A stretch of DNA of 64,000 bases from Haemaphysalis longicornis (taxonomy: Eukaryota; Arthropoda; Arachnida; Ixodida; Ixodidae), in NCBI GenBank assembly GCA_013339765.2, contig CM023457.1, positions 50,245,745 to 50,309,744 of the forward strand, in the 5' to 3' direction. The notes under the pieces are model-generated. The model saw nothing but the letters and a program-made list of their open reading frames with translations. It ran no database searches and was not told the origin of the DNA. Both the position numbers and the translations under genes were made by a program. Below, one piece after another: positions 1 through 10,791 of this stretch (positions are counted from its first letter, which is position 1; each line of letters starts with the position of its first letter).

Positions 1-639
1 TTCACAGAACAAAAACCGAAACTTGTTTGAATTCTAATTTTGGACCTTGTCGAATTTCGTAAAACCTTTAACTGACGTCACTGCTGTTAGTTGGTGCGGT
101 CGCTGCAAAGCGCGCGTGGTAGTTTTTCTTCTTTCAGGCTTTCCGAAAGAAATACTGCATTATCTCACGATAAACGATGAAAACTGTGTTTCTTTGAGCC
201 AGTTTACGCAGTGCAAGCAAGAATAGGACCTTGAGAAATTTATTTCAGTGTCCCTTGAACACTGTGCGCCACTTGTGGCACAAGCGCGAACTAAATTGCA
301 CATAAAACACACTGCTTCCCCTTTGCAGCAGGCCGACAGAGAATGAAACTGCCCAGTTCCCTGGCGAGTCCGAGGATGCGCAGGGGCAAAGCTCTGATAG
401 CCCTGGCGTCCAGCCGGTTCTGACGTCAACAGTACCCGTTACGGTAAGCCTCTTGCCCATTATCGCTCAAATGTCATGGAGAGGTCTTAACAATATTCCA
501 AAAACTTGCTTATTAAGGTGAAATGTTTAGATGTCTCATCAAATACGAAAAGGCAGCGTCGTAGTCGTCGCCGCGGCAATCTGCCGGCGCCAATATCATT
601 TGTACCAAAATGGTCGCCACTGCGGAAAAAAACAGGCCG
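1..639. other. no recognisable feature
   Basis: I see no conserved coding pattern, repeat end or RNA gene here. The short open frames have no recognisable family signature. It is unassigned intergenic DNA, possibly upstream or intronic to the gene that begins by 10.8 kb. Confidence 0.5.
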
Positions 640-1350
640 TGTATCTGCATCTTTCGTTGCAAATGTCGACGCAAGACGATAGTCGACTGGCGCCCCTGCC
701 AACTAAGTGCGTACCTTGTGTTTCCCGCTCACCTCTCATGCTGTTCCTCTCCCGTCTCGTTCCACCCAAGATAACACGCTAGACGTTTGCTCAAGTCAAT
801 TTAAATTTACCGCGTTCAGCTGCCCAAAGTCGGGTGCCTCGACGCCAACGCTGCCGTAAGGCGGAGACGCCCGTGAATCGAAGCACCCTACTACAACCTT
901 TATAGAACCACATTACACTACTCCTATAGAGTTTCTCACTTGAATTTAGAAACTCTACGCCTACTTCATAACCGTTCCAAGTACAACGTGGAACGTATCT
1001 AGTGAAACCTTTCGTTGCTGTTTGAAGATTCCGCCTGGTTGCGCGGGCAACAGCAGGCGACGGCGTTGTGCAGTTGATGTGGTATTTCATTTGCTATCGC
1101 TAAAACCAAGCATCACTGAATGTTTTAAAAAGGAACACTGCAAATATCAGTCATATATTGATTTGTGGCCTTATGTTTGCGTAATGTCTTGTTTTTGTTC
1201 AATGATACTGGCAAGTATGAACATTACACCGGATTTACACGTCTAAATGTGGGCTTTGGGTATATAAGACTAATGCACAGTTTGTTTCCCTTTAGCGGCA
1301 TGGCTGAATTGAGTCACAGACAGACAGACCACAATTTATGCATTTAAGTA
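640..1350 (-). mobile_element. interspersed repeat, copy 1 of a pair (second at 58150-58850)
   Basis: The reverse complement of this stretch aligns by eye with 58150-58850 over several blocks. These include the (GTCT)n run and following GACTC.ATTCAGCCA block (1300-1350 against 58175-58225), a GATGCTTGGTTTT block (about 1095-1140 against 58395-58445), and an AGGAACAGCATGAGAGGTGA block (about 730-750 against 58735-58760). A GACGATAGTC hairpin-like motif lies near the end. No transposase is encoded, so it is probably a non-autonomous DNA element. The boundaries are approximate. Confidence 0.6.
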
Positions 1351-3260
1351 GCGCAGGAAAGAGTATCGTCTTTAAAATACAACGCCCTCCTCTGGCAGGG
1401 ACTCCTACCCCAAACACACTTTAACCACCCTCAATTAATACCTTATCTCCCCCACCCCATACCCGCAGAACGGCCCTTCTTGCCAGATTCCCTGCACCAC
1501 GTACCACCTTGCCGGCAGGGCTTTACAATTCCGCGTCTCTTACTCTGCCGTCCCCAGAAGTTCAAGAACATTTGATCTCGCGGGTCCTAGCAAGTGCGAT
1601 AGCTCGCAGCTCTTTAATGGAATAGAGGCGACCCACTTTTCCGTTTCTTTATCATTTACTTCTAGTTTGCTCCATTAAACTTTTTGCTTCTCCACTCGCA
1701 TAAAAACACAATTGCTTTAGTGGGCGATTTCAAACCGCATCTCCAGAGCTCATCCAAATGTGTTACAACTGCGTCAACTGAAACCCCCTGCAAAACGGTA
1801 AAATAATATTATCCTATCGCGTGCAGCATGACAGGTGACGGCTCCAGGTTACGGCACCGTAGGGGAGGTGCGGGAAAAATGACCTGCTCGATTAGCAGTA
1901 CCGTATCGTCCGCGGACTCCACGGGACGCGATCCGGCACTCGATATTCCCATGTATTCTAAGAGGGTCCCAGTCCATGTATTTATATGGGACTTCCAGAC
2001 AAAATCGAGGTTATTGCGACGTCATCAATGGTATTGCAACAGATCGCGTAGCGCAGCTGTCGCTCTGGCAGCCTCCAGAACGGACACCGTAGGGTTCACG
2101 GCCAAACAAATTGAAATAATGCAAGTGAACCTAAAGGCGTTTTCGACTGACGTAGAGGACGTCTACCCCTTTTCCCAGGCACAGGTGGATGCCAAAGATG
2201 GCGACAACCCGCCGATCTGCCTGCCTTCCAGGAGAGGGGCTACATCACGTAAGCTTACGCTATCATCTCACTCGGACAACATCTAGACTATTCGCTACTT
2301 GCATGGCATTAGTGGTGATTAAGACACTTAACCACAGTCTGTTGATACTCAGTTCACGAATCACCCTAATGTGGCGGAGCCAAAGCATTGCGACTAAGGC
2401 GTCGTTGAGATAAATCATGTCTATCCATCCTATTCACAAATTCGTTTACAGCTGTACTAGTTGCAGCTGCGGCTCTGGCAACAGAGCCACAAGTGTGGCA
2501 ACAGAGAAGTAAAAACCGAAAAATGGATCAATGCACAAGGAAGCGACATCAGTATGTAAAATCACTTAAAAGAAAAGATGTGGCAGCAGCGCAGCACAGA
2601 GTAGCACAACACAGTATCGGGATGGGAAGATTTCATGCGCATGCAAGCCCTGGAAGCAGCGATCATTACAGCGGTTTTATTGCAATAGCGAAGGAACTGA
2701 GATAGACTATTAAAGCGATTCGTTTGAATCGTAGTCACGCACAACACTCGCGCTATTAGATTAGAATACCCCAAGCAGCAAAGGCCAATTGCGAATGATT
2801 GGAAAGCCCATGTGTCCCCATTGGCTCCCGAGCTTGGCCACTCATCGGTAACTCGACTGAAAGATTGATAGAGCGCCAACCAAACGGCGACCGGAAGTAA
2901 CGTCACACGCATAGCCCATCGGAGGCCGAGCTTCAGCTGACGGATAAAAGCGCATTTTTTTGACGCGGTTGCCGTGCGCGTAGCGCGTCTGAATACGACG
3001 GTTAGAGCGGGTGAACAGGCCACAATGCAGAAAAAGTAGTTACCTAAAGAGCTACAGCACCGGGCCATGAAACAAAGTGTACTTAAAGTGCAGCGTATTG
3101 AAACAGCGTGAGACATAGTGTTACACGTTGAGTAGGAATGGGCAATTGTGTGTCCTAACGCAGCGGTGTCCGTCGGACTACTAAGCGTTGTGCCTTAGCG
3201 CCTCCTTTTTCTTCGCTGTGGGGCTGGTGGACAGACGCGTCGCTCCGACGTCTCCGTCTG
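1351..3260. other. no recognisable feature
   Basis: Several open frames of 70-184 codons exist on both strands, the longest on the minus strand at 2562-3116. None has a recognisable domain, and they overlap freely in different frames, so I do not call a gene. No repeat boundary was seen. Confidence 0.4.
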
Positions 3261-3523
3261 TTTTAGACGCAAATCATCTCTTAGTCGACCCTCCGTCGTC
3301 CGGGGTCCGGCGTCCGCATCTCTCCTCCTCTCCACAACAGCTGTGATAACGCCGCTCTCTCTCCCCTCCTCCTATCGACAGCACCTGTGCGCTAGCGCGC
3401 GGCTGCTGCTCCTCTCCACAACCCCCTGTGCGGTACGCACGCTGCTCCTTCCCTCCCCTGTCCACACCAACTGTCCAATCACGCGCATGCGCGCTGCTCC
3501 TCTTCTCCACTCCCTCTGCTCTG

Positions 3524-3556
3524 CAAATAAACCGGGCCCGCGCTCCGCACAGTTGC
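3524..3556 (+). promoter_or_regulatory. putative core promoter inside repeat copy A
   Basis: A TATA-like AAATAAA at 3525-3531 lies 26 bases before CACAGTTG, whose A at 3551 would be +1. This resembles the arthropod CAGT initiator. The intervening CCGCGCTCCG is shared with the 12.3 kb copy, where the TATA box is stronger (TATATAAA). The spacing is slightly short here, so the activity of this copy is uncertain. Confidence 0.35.
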
Positions 3557-3590
3557 TTCTTCGGTACTGCGCCGTCCGATGACTGGAAAT

Positions 3591-3904
3591 AGACGCCAAC
3601 GATTCCGTCAGCGAACTGTCTGGCATACCTTCAACCAGCACCAGCCAGCACTGTCAGAACCGCGAGCACCTCCGAAGTCAAGGCTGTACAGAGGAGAGCT
3701 TGCGACACTGAACGTAAACGGCAGCGTCGAGCAGCGGATTCCTCGCTTCGAGAACGAGAAGCCGCTTTGAAACACCAGCGGCTAGTAGCTGATCCAGATG
3801 GCGTTCGGCAACGGGACAACGCTTCGAAACGCCAGCGTCAAACAGCGGATTCCTCGCTTCGAGAACGAGAAGCCACAAAACGTTCCACACTCCTGAATAA
3901 ATAA
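3591..3904 (+). CDS. basic repeat-peptide open frame within repeat copy A
   Basis: The frame ending at TAA 3902-3904 is open from about 3591 and encodes a strongly charged peptide. The motif RQRxxADSSLREREA occurs twice (about 3720-3765 and 3830-3875), separated by a diverged copy with ADPDGVRQRD. The C-terminal end reads KRSTLLNK. There is no ATG in this frame. The nearest ATG (3579) is in another frame, so the copy is either frameshifted, spliced or non-coding. AATAAATAAA overlaps the stop codon and could serve polyadenylation. Similar Arg/Glu-rich repeat peptides are, from memory, common in tick genomes, but I cannot assign a function. Confidence 0.3.
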
Positions 3905-4020
3905 AGGAGACATTTAATAAATACTCTACTACACGTGTCTTTAATCTAACAACCAATTAACACGCTACTACTCCACAGCTTTGCATCCCCTCAGGGTTCC
4001 CACGAGGGAAGATGATGTAA

Positions 4021-4459
4021 TTTTTTAGATGCGAAGCATCTCTTGCTTACGGCTCCGTCGTCCATCTATCTGTCCGCACCTCTCCCCCTTTGTTGAATGT
4101 TGAATTTCCGTGGGAATGTTGAGGATGTTGAATTTCCCGTGGGAAAGCTGCGGCGGGAAGCGCCACGTGCCTTGCAGCTCAACCAGAGAAGAGGACGAAG
4201 TGGGCGGGCAGCGGGGTAGGAGCGTGAGCAGGCAATAAAGAAAGGCGAGAACCAGGAGGTGTTCGATAAGGTAACGCCGGTGTCGGTCTCTTCGCTGACT
4301 CTACATTTCACTGTCTCTACATGGGGGTTCACACTACGTTCCCATTCGTGCTCCCATAAATGAAACAACACAATGGCAACACAATGGAACCTACACGGAA
4401 CCCCTATGATGCTTCGCATCCTCCTCATGGTTCCACACGGGAAGATGGTGTAATTTGTT
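4021..4459 (+). mobile_element. dispersed repeat, copy B, abutting copy A
   Basis: The head TTTTTTAGATGCGAAGCATC starts where copy A ends, sharing its T run. The tail is TGATGCTTCGCATCCTCC, then GGTTCCACACGGGAAGATGG and TGTAATTT. The internal sequence differs from copy A, and no TATA/CAGT pair is seen. Two head-to-tail copies suggest tandem insertion into the family's own end or unequal exchange. Confidence 0.5.
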
Positions 4460-5031
4460 GTGGCATGGAACCATCGTAGTACTCCTGTACAGTCAGGCTC
4501 AATTTGAAGGTTATCGCGAGAGCACCGAGCAAGCAAGACCTGATCGCTGTTCCGTGGTCACTTTTATTCATTCGCGAAGATGAGATGATGCTGCCGCGCT
4601 CACCCCTTGGCTGTTGCATAAAATTCGCGCACCCCCTTCTGCAAAGGCCGACTGCCGCAGTTTTTTTCTTCATTCCTTTTTGGGTGACGTATCCGCGTTT
4701 CGTTCCTTGGCAACCTGATAACACCAAAGATACCTCGGGATTGCGGCATTGCGGAAGAAAATTACAATTTTTTCACATAAAAATGCCCCGGCATGCCGGC
4801 ATAGTTGCCCTGAGAAGGTTGCGTATCAGTGTGAAGTATGTCGATGACATGAGAAAAGGATAAAGAAAACAAGAACGACGTGGTCTTATCTTTTTTGACG
4901 GCAGTGGACGCACTGCCTGGAACAGCCATGGGAGAAGCAAACCTAGCATAAACTCGTTGTGGCTGATGCTAAAAAGGGTCGCGCTAAGGCGGTCAGTCGG
5001 TTCTCCCGCGAGAACCTTCATATTGATCCCT
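4460..5031. other. no recognisable feature
   Basis: Nothing supportable as a gene, RNA or repeat was seen. The open frames present on both strands overlap and lack family motifs. Confidence 0.4.
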
Positions 5032-5703
5032 ACTGTACAGTGCGCGTCAGGCTTGCCTAGGGCAAGTGAGCGTGCGGCTTCTCAGCACGCTGGCGACATC
5101 TGCTGATAGTGGCTGGGTTGGAGATAGCTTGCCATTGCGCGTGCGTGGATCGCGGACAGACTCGGGTTAGTCGTCTTATAGCATGGGCTCCTGAAACTTA
5201 GAGACGCCACGCCCCAAAAGGGGCGCTTTTATTCTGCAGTGCCAATTGTAGGCGGTGACACGGGAATAAGCGCGCAATTTGGCGCGATGCATTATCAGTG
5301 CAGCCGTTACTTAATCGCTCAAAAGTTTCGACGGAAAGCGCTGCACTGCGTTATTGTTGCGTGCTTTTCGTTTGCTAAACGTTAGATTCAGAAGTTAAGC
5401 GGAGGTCGTTTTGTAGTATTACGTAACCGCCTGCTGGGTTATTGCACCGCGTCGAACGACGCGTCTATCTGACCTGTCAACGATCCCAGCTGCCACTGTG
5501 AAAGACAAACGCCCCTCGAGGTTGGTGGCGTCTGCAAATTCGAGAGGCACATGCGAAACGACGACCGGCCTGACCCTGTCCGAGATCGGCGCACGCGCAA
5601 TGACAAACTATATCTAACCCAGCAGCTATCAGCAGATGTCGCCAGCACGCTCCGAAGCCGCGCTCTCGCTTGCCCTACACAAGCCTGACGCACACTGTAC
5701 AGT
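5032..5703. mobile_element. TIR element with about 130-base arms
   Basis: The left end ACTGTACAGTGCGCGTCAGG (from 5032) is repeated inverted as CCTGACGCACACTGTACAGT (to 5703). The match continues inward over roughly 130 bases through GCTGGCGACATCTGCTGATA on the left and its complement near 5627-5646. The outermost bases ACTGTACAGT are themselves a palindrome. The interior encodes nothing recognisable. It is probably a MITE or short foldback. Confidence 0.7.
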
Positions 5704-5704
5704 G

Positions 5705-5955
5705 ATGGACAATTAAAATACGAACCGCGGAACGCACGGCCGAAGATACCGCTGCCGTCACCTGGCAGCGACCGTGGCAAAGACACGTACAGGCGAGGTT
5801 GAGATGTCGGGAAGCAGGGTGCGTGTCCCACTGCGACATGTTGCCTCTCTCGCACACATGCTTGCCTTGCCGCCATGCCGCAAGAGCGCTGTAAGCACTG
5901 CAAGTACTTCCGCCGCCGCAGCTGAGGGTGTTGGTCGTGCTGAGAGCACTGTGGC
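5705..5955 (+). repeat. left arm of long inverted repeat (partner 7005-7270)
   Basis: The reverse complement of this block matches 7005-7270 at clear but diverged identity. Shared blocks include ATACGAACCGCGGAA.GCACGG (left side) and the GCCATGCCGCAAGAGCGCTG stretch near 5870-5891. A second TIR element (5958-6374) sits just inside this arm. It could be the arm of an older foldback or an inverted second copy. Confidence 0.6.
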
Positions 5956-5957
5956 GC

Positions 5958-6374
5958 TATAGGTTACCGGTAAAAAGCGCAAAGGCTCATGGGTACATTG
6001 TTTTCTCCCGCGGAGACCCGCCACTCCCGGTTCGGGAGCTCTCCTGGCCTCCCGTACCAACGTTACTATATAGCTAGTAACGTTGTCCCGTACGCCGTCG
6101 GCTTTCACGCGCGTGTGTTCTGGGTGTTTATCTGTTTCCACCGGGAAAAAAACGCTCATGCATCGGGAATTCCATAAATAATTACGACTGACCCAACTAG
6201 GGGTTTATCTGACAGGTAAGCACCCTGTGACAAATGAACAACACGCACACACGCGCCTGAATGCCGCCGGCGTACGCAGGCGTACGGGAGGGCAGGACAG
6301 ATCTCGAACCGGAAGTGCATGACGGTAGCAGACGACGTACCCGTGAGCCTTTGCGCTTTTTACCGGTCACCTAT
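5958..6374. mobile_element. TIR element (about 417 bases)
   Basis: The termini are near-perfect inverted repeats of about 37 bases. The left contains ACCGGTAAAAAGCGCAAAGG (from 5965) and GGGTAC; the right carries the complement, ending CCTAT at 6374. Just inside the left end is a palindrome AACGTTACTATATAGCTAGT followed by AACGTT (6059-6084). There is no coding potential, so it is a MITE-like element nested between the two arms 5705-5955 and 7005-7270. Confidence 0.75.
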
Positions 6375-7004
6375 TGCTTGCAGCTGCGGCCAGTGGTTGC
6401 GCGAGAAACGCGTGCACACTCTCGGAAGGCTTACTGTTGAGTTAATCATGCTTTCTTGAAGAAAACCAGCGCACAGAAATAGAGAAAAAAGCCTGCCGCC
6501 TAGCTTCTGATGGCACTGTATTGTTTACGTTCGTGTAACATGGATCGAAAATTGAACAATGAGCTGGCTACCAAGAAGACGCTTTGTTTGACGCAGTCAT
6601 GGCAGAGTCACTTCGCGGATTCGGTGCTTGTAGCATACAATAAATATACCACCAGAATTCGTCTCCATTGATGCATATTAAATGCAAGCATTATGTGGGC
6701 TGGGATAATTACTGGCAGAATTTTAATATTAACAAAAATTAAGTTAGGCAGCTCCAACCACTATATAGGCCAGTTGCCCTAGCACAACTATGTTTGAGCC
6801 CCGATTTCTTCGGTTTTTTTTTTTTTTCTTAGCCTCTTTCTTCTTTTTCTTTTTTCTAGTCTTTCTTTGCCTTTTTCTTAGCCTTGCAGAACCCGAAAGG
6901 GCCGCACTAAACCTGGTTTTGGCCGTGACCCAGATGTCCATTGTTATTTGCTAAATTTACTGCGCCACATAGGCAAAGCTATATCGGCAATGTGATGCTG
7001 GCAC
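6375..7004. other. no gene; pyrimidine-rich tract at 6810-6882
   Basis: A T/C-rich run (poly-T with CTTTCTT repeats) lies at about 6810-6882. No recognisable gene or repeat end was found otherwise. Confidence 0.4.
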
Positions 7005-7270
7005 AGACAGGGAGTGGGCGCTCGTGTGCGCCGAGCACGCAGTGTCCTCAGTTATCTCGCGCCGCAACGCTAACACTTGTTTTCAGCGCTCTTGCGGCAT
7101 GGCAACAAGGCAAGCATGCCTGCGCGGAGAGAGCAACATATCGCAGTGGTACACGCACCCTCGCTCCCGACATCTCAACTGCGCATGTCCGTGTCTTTTC
7201 CAAGGTCGCTGCCAGGTGACGGCACCGGTATCTCCGGCCGTGCTTTCCGCGGTTCGTATTTCAATTGTAC
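7005..7270 (-). repeat. right arm of long inverted repeat (partner 5705-5955)
   Basis: This is the inverted, diverged copy of 5705-5955. The best-conserved part is 7085-7270, covering the GCGCTCTTGCGGCATGGCAA segment, a GACATCTCAACTG segment and the CCGCGGTTCGTATTTCAATT end. Short open frames on the + strand here are by-products of the repeat. Confidence 0.6.
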
Positions 7271-7393
7271 ATGACTTTACGTGTCTGTGAGGTAACTTTT
7301 GGTGTCGGTGGCTGTGTAGGAAGTATACCTGACTGTTGGAATAACATTGTTTCCCTGATGCGGCCGCCGCTGAAAATGTAAGTCACCATTTCA

Positions 7394-7590
7394 TTTTAGA
7401 TGCGACGCACCTCTTTGACTCGCCTTGTCCCTCCATCCATCCGTAGTCCGCACGCCTCTCCCCCATTTTCCTCGCCACGCCAGCTGCGTGTTAACGCCGC
7501 TCTCACCACAGCGCCATCTTGCGTTAGCGCTCGCTCCCCTCGCCATGCCAGCCGTGCGTCAGCGCACGATGAGGCTCTTGTTTTCATTTA
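7394..7590 (+). repeat. head fragment of the promoter-bearing repeat family
   Basis: It begins TTTTAGATGCGACGCACCTC, then a GTCCGCACGCCTCTCCCCC tract and a GTTAACGCCGCTCTC stretch like copy A at 3261-3370. The characteristic GGTTCCC..GGGAAG tail is not present downstream, so this copy is 3' truncated. Confidence 0.45.
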
Positions 7591-7885
7591 CCTGAATGCT
7601 TCTGTTTTGTAGGTATCTCAAGCAGTTGAACGAAACAATCGGTTCGCACTTCATGAGCAGCGCTTTTTAAATTTTTTTCTCGACTATTGTCTTTGCTTTT
7701 GTGTTTATGTTCGTATTCTTTCCACCGTTAAGCCAGGTTTCTGGAAAATTTTATGTGCATAATAAGAAAACTACACAAAGAGATCCGGTGTCCTGTGTTG
7801 CTCAATTGTTTTTAGCAAGTCACGTAATTGCTTTGCAAAGTTGGTGCAGTTTGGTTATTGCGTCTCGCGGTCCGATTTCTGTTTA

Positions 7886-8147
7886 TACATGCCATTGTAG
7901 ATTGATTGTAGGGTTTAACGCGCCGACGCAACGCAGGCGATGAGGCGCGCCGTAGTGGAGGGCTCCGGATTAATTCTGACCACCTGGGGATCTTTAACGT
8001 GCGCCGAAATCTCGCACACATGGGCGTTTTTGCTTTTCGCCTATATCAGAAAAGCGGCCGCCGCGGCCGGGAGTCGAACCCGCGACCTCGTGCTCAGCAG
8101 CGCAACGCCTTAGCCACTGAGCCACCGCGGCGGGTTACATGCCATTG
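7886..8147 (-). mobile_element. tRNA-derived SINE (Ruka-like) with target-site duplications
   Basis: Read on the minus strand, the body 8135-7898 starts with a tRNA-like head containing box A-like TGGCTCAGTGGCTAAGG and box B GGGTTCGACTCC. It continues with the SINE body (AGGTGGTCAGAATTAATCC, CCCTCCACTACGGCG, CGTTAAACCC) and ends in an ATC-type tail (TACAATCAATCTA). It is flanked by exact 12-base direct repeats TACATGCCATTG (7886-7897 and 8136-8147), direct evidence of retroposition. The family resembles Ruka, described from ticks; the family name rests on memory of its sequence. It is transcribed by RNA polymerase III in principle and is not a functional tRNA. Confidence 0.9.
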
Positions 8148-8751
8148 CACAGGGAATTGTTTAAGAAGTGCGCATTAAATAAATAATGAGCACTCGTTGA
8201 ATAATTTCCTCCTCCATGCATGTATAAAGCAGAAATCGGGCCGTCAGGCATCTCAAAATAGGCATTGGTCATAAGAACTGGCCACAAAGCCAAAAATGTG
8301 CATGAAAATAGCGTGGGGTCCACCTATAGGCATTCTCATGGCAACATACTTTGCCAATCGTTGTTTAATATTGGCCTTCCAGAGCTTGGCCAATTGTTGG
8401 CTTGTCACTTTCCCAAACGCCAGCCAATAATGGCGGAAGAGGTATTGCCAAGCTCGGACACATTGGCCACCGATGATTTGCCGTGCTTGGTCTTGGCAAT
8501 TTCTGCTGCTTGGGTTACGCTGAGAAGTCCTAGAGTATTTGCCACCACTTCCTCCTAGCCAAACCTGAGTTGAAATCAAGCGATAACTGTGACATAACAA
8601 AAAGCTTTGGACCAATTCGTTTTAAAGCACCACGACATCTCCCTCCCACCACCCCCTGTGCACGTATTGCCGGTACTCGACCTTTGCATTACCTTGTGGA
8701 AATTAGAGAAAACGGCGAAGTGAAAGACCTGGCATACGGGAGTTGCGCTTG
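8148..8751. other. no recognisable feature
   Basis: The open frames here (for example minus 8253-8615) show no family signature, and no repeat termini were recognised. Confidence 0.4.
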
Positions 8752-9187
8752 CAACCTTGTACACCCGCCCATTTTTTTACAAATTTTACCGGGGCGTCGA
8801 CCGTTTCGTCGATAAGCGCCGTATGATTGGGCGATACGACAAACTCGGCGAGAGTAGCCGCATGACCATTAAGCAAATTCCGCTGCTGTCGTCTTCTGCT
8901 AAGCTGTTCCATGAGCAGACAGCCACCCCGATTTTTTTCCGCTTATCACACTACCCTCAAACCTGCCCTTAACGGTGGGAAGAAGGCAAGTGAAAGCGAC
9001 TGGTAACAACAGCCCGGGGTTGCTGCCTGCGCTCGGAACATCCTAGCAGACGACGACAGCAGCGGCCTTTGCTTAATGCGCATGCGGTTACTCTCGCCGA
9101 GTTTGTCGTATCGTCCCATCATACGGCGCTGATCGACGGAACGGTCGACGCTCCCGTGATATTGGTAAAAAATTGTGCAGGTTGACA
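8752..9187. repeat. foldback: long inverted repeat, arms 8752-8930 and 9013-9187
   Basis: Arms of about 175 bases are inverted copies at roughly 80% identity by eye, around an 80-base spacer. Shared blocks include GCGCCGTATGATTGGGCGAT (8817-8836; GCGCCGTATGATGGGACGAT on the other arm) and ACAAACTCGGCGAGAGTA. Both arms translate to a similar peptide (RYDKLGES..M.IKQ), but the differences are mostly non-synonymous, so coding is unlikely. It would form a large hairpin RNA if transcribed. Confidence 0.75.
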
Positions 9188-10791
9188 GCACGTCGCTTCA
9201 GTGGGTATCAAGGAAAGCGCTTCGTGCCAACCGTGGGCAGTATCGCCCCGCAGGACGCCGCGCCCTTCGGGAACGGTACTAAACATGTTCGCTAGCAATA
9301 CAACGCACCTCGCAACTCCACGCAGAGTAAAAATGGAGTTCGCAATAAATTAAGAAGGGAAAAGGAATGCCAACGCGCAACACCAAAGGACGTGAAGGGT
9401 GTTTCCTAGCAGTCAAACTTCACGCGCGCCTTCCCGAACACTGCAAGGACTGCATCACGGAGAAATGGCATGTGCCATTCTTCAGAGGGCGCTACAGAAA
9501 CGGTTTTTTAGAAGGAATAACATTTTCTTAACTGCTTTGCACACTGTGCCTAAATAACTGTAATTCAGAAATAAATATCGTTCATAAAATATAAATATTT
9601 TTTTTATTGTTGAATAAAACTTGTATTTTTGTTATTGGTGTTTGTTCCCTCCACACCTAGTCGCGTTTCAATCGCCACTACCATAACTCCCCGCGTTGAT
9701 GTCGCTGGCAATGGTTTCTGAACCGCTCTTCGCACGAAGTTTCGCTACCAGTTGTATTTATCTTGGTGCCGCTCCGTGCTTCCAGACGCGAACGAAAATG
9801 TGAAAGCGTTTATCGAGAGTATTGCAGGGTGCCTTTAAGGCGTAAGCGTTAAATATCTTTTAATGCAATATATGAGGTAGAAACACTTAATAATCTTTCA
9901 ATGGAATATGTGAGGTGCAAACACTTGTGTCGAATTATATAAAATCTTCTAAAAAAGTTTAATTTGCGCGATCCGGGCCGCGCGCTGGGAAAGGAAACAG
10001 GTGCGATAAAGCGTAGGCCGCTGCCACAAGTTTAATGCGAGCTGCTCTGAGAGGTGGGAGGAATACCGAAGGGGGTCACCATGATGATCCTGGTGATGAC
10101 TAGCGATCCGAGAAAGCTTAGGAAGCCACTGGCGATGGCGGGGGATTGGGGCGAAATTCGCAGTGCTGTCGGTTGCGGCCCGAAAGTTCAAAAAGCTCAA
10201 GAGCAGATCAACAGGAGGTCCAACTAAGCGTTCACCTTTGCATTTGTAGAAATATCACCTTTAATATTTTTGTTTCCCGAGGTAAATGTGGAGGAAAAGA
10301 AATTTATCCTCAAATTTTGCTGCCAACGCCAACTTTTGGCTTCACCTGAAGGCTTTTTTCCCGTTTTGTTTCGCTCGCCCTTACCTTCAGTTGAGGGGCC
10401 ATTGTCATGCAGCCTAGTTCCTTTTTCGTCACATCGTGTCACCAGCCTTCAACGAATCAGGACCGGGTCGGGTCTGAATTGATATTTTCAAACGAACGTA
10501 ATTTTCCCTGTGTCTTTTTAGGACCCCGAATCATTTTACAGAGCAATGCCTGTAAAACATCTTTTTGCGATACAGCTAGGTGGCAAAACGTCCACTATGT
10601 AACCAAATGAGGGATAAAATGACAGTGTCTGGAACATTCCAAAATTGTTTCGCTCGTATTCAATGTTAGGAAAAAGCCCCCTTGTTAGCTCACTTTTATT
10701 CTTTCATCAGACAGTCGCAAATGAGTTCCGTTCCATAAAGGAATGATTAGAACGAATGCTCGCATGCCTGGCTTCACTATTTTTACCGCAG
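9188..10791. other. no recognisable feature; upstream of the first identified exon
   Basis: The piece AGTATTGCAGGGTGCCTTTA at about 9820-9839 resembles the ends of the TIR element at 47757-48729, but no partner end was found. The cytoplasmic exons of the esterase-like gene should lie upstream of 10792, but none could be recognised here. Confidence 0.35.

Larger units (their letters stand above)
3261..4022 (+). mobile_element. dispersed promoter-bearing repeat, copy A
   Basis: The head is a TTTTAGACGCAAATCATCTC palindrome-like end. A pyrimidine-rich GTCCGC/CTCTCC tract follows, then a TATA-like/CAGT pair near 3525-3555, a basic-peptide open frame (3591-3904) with AATAAA over its stop codon, and a tail GGTTCCCACGAGGGAAGATG followed by TGTAATTTTTT. 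The same head-to-tail order occurs at 12045-12584 (minus) and 57197-57743 (minus), and both ends recur at 4021-4459. No transposase or RT is visible. The family is not one I can name. It behaves like a short non-autonomous element or multi-copy mini-gene. Confidence 0.55.

Noticed and set aside
2562..3116. 184-codon minus-strand open frame
   Set aside because: No recognisable family motif and no supporting splice or promoter signal. It looks like a chance frame.
8050..8135. Possible tRNA gene on the minus strand
   Set aside because: The box A/B sequence is the head of a SINE with a defined body, tail and target-site duplications, not an independent tRNA gene.
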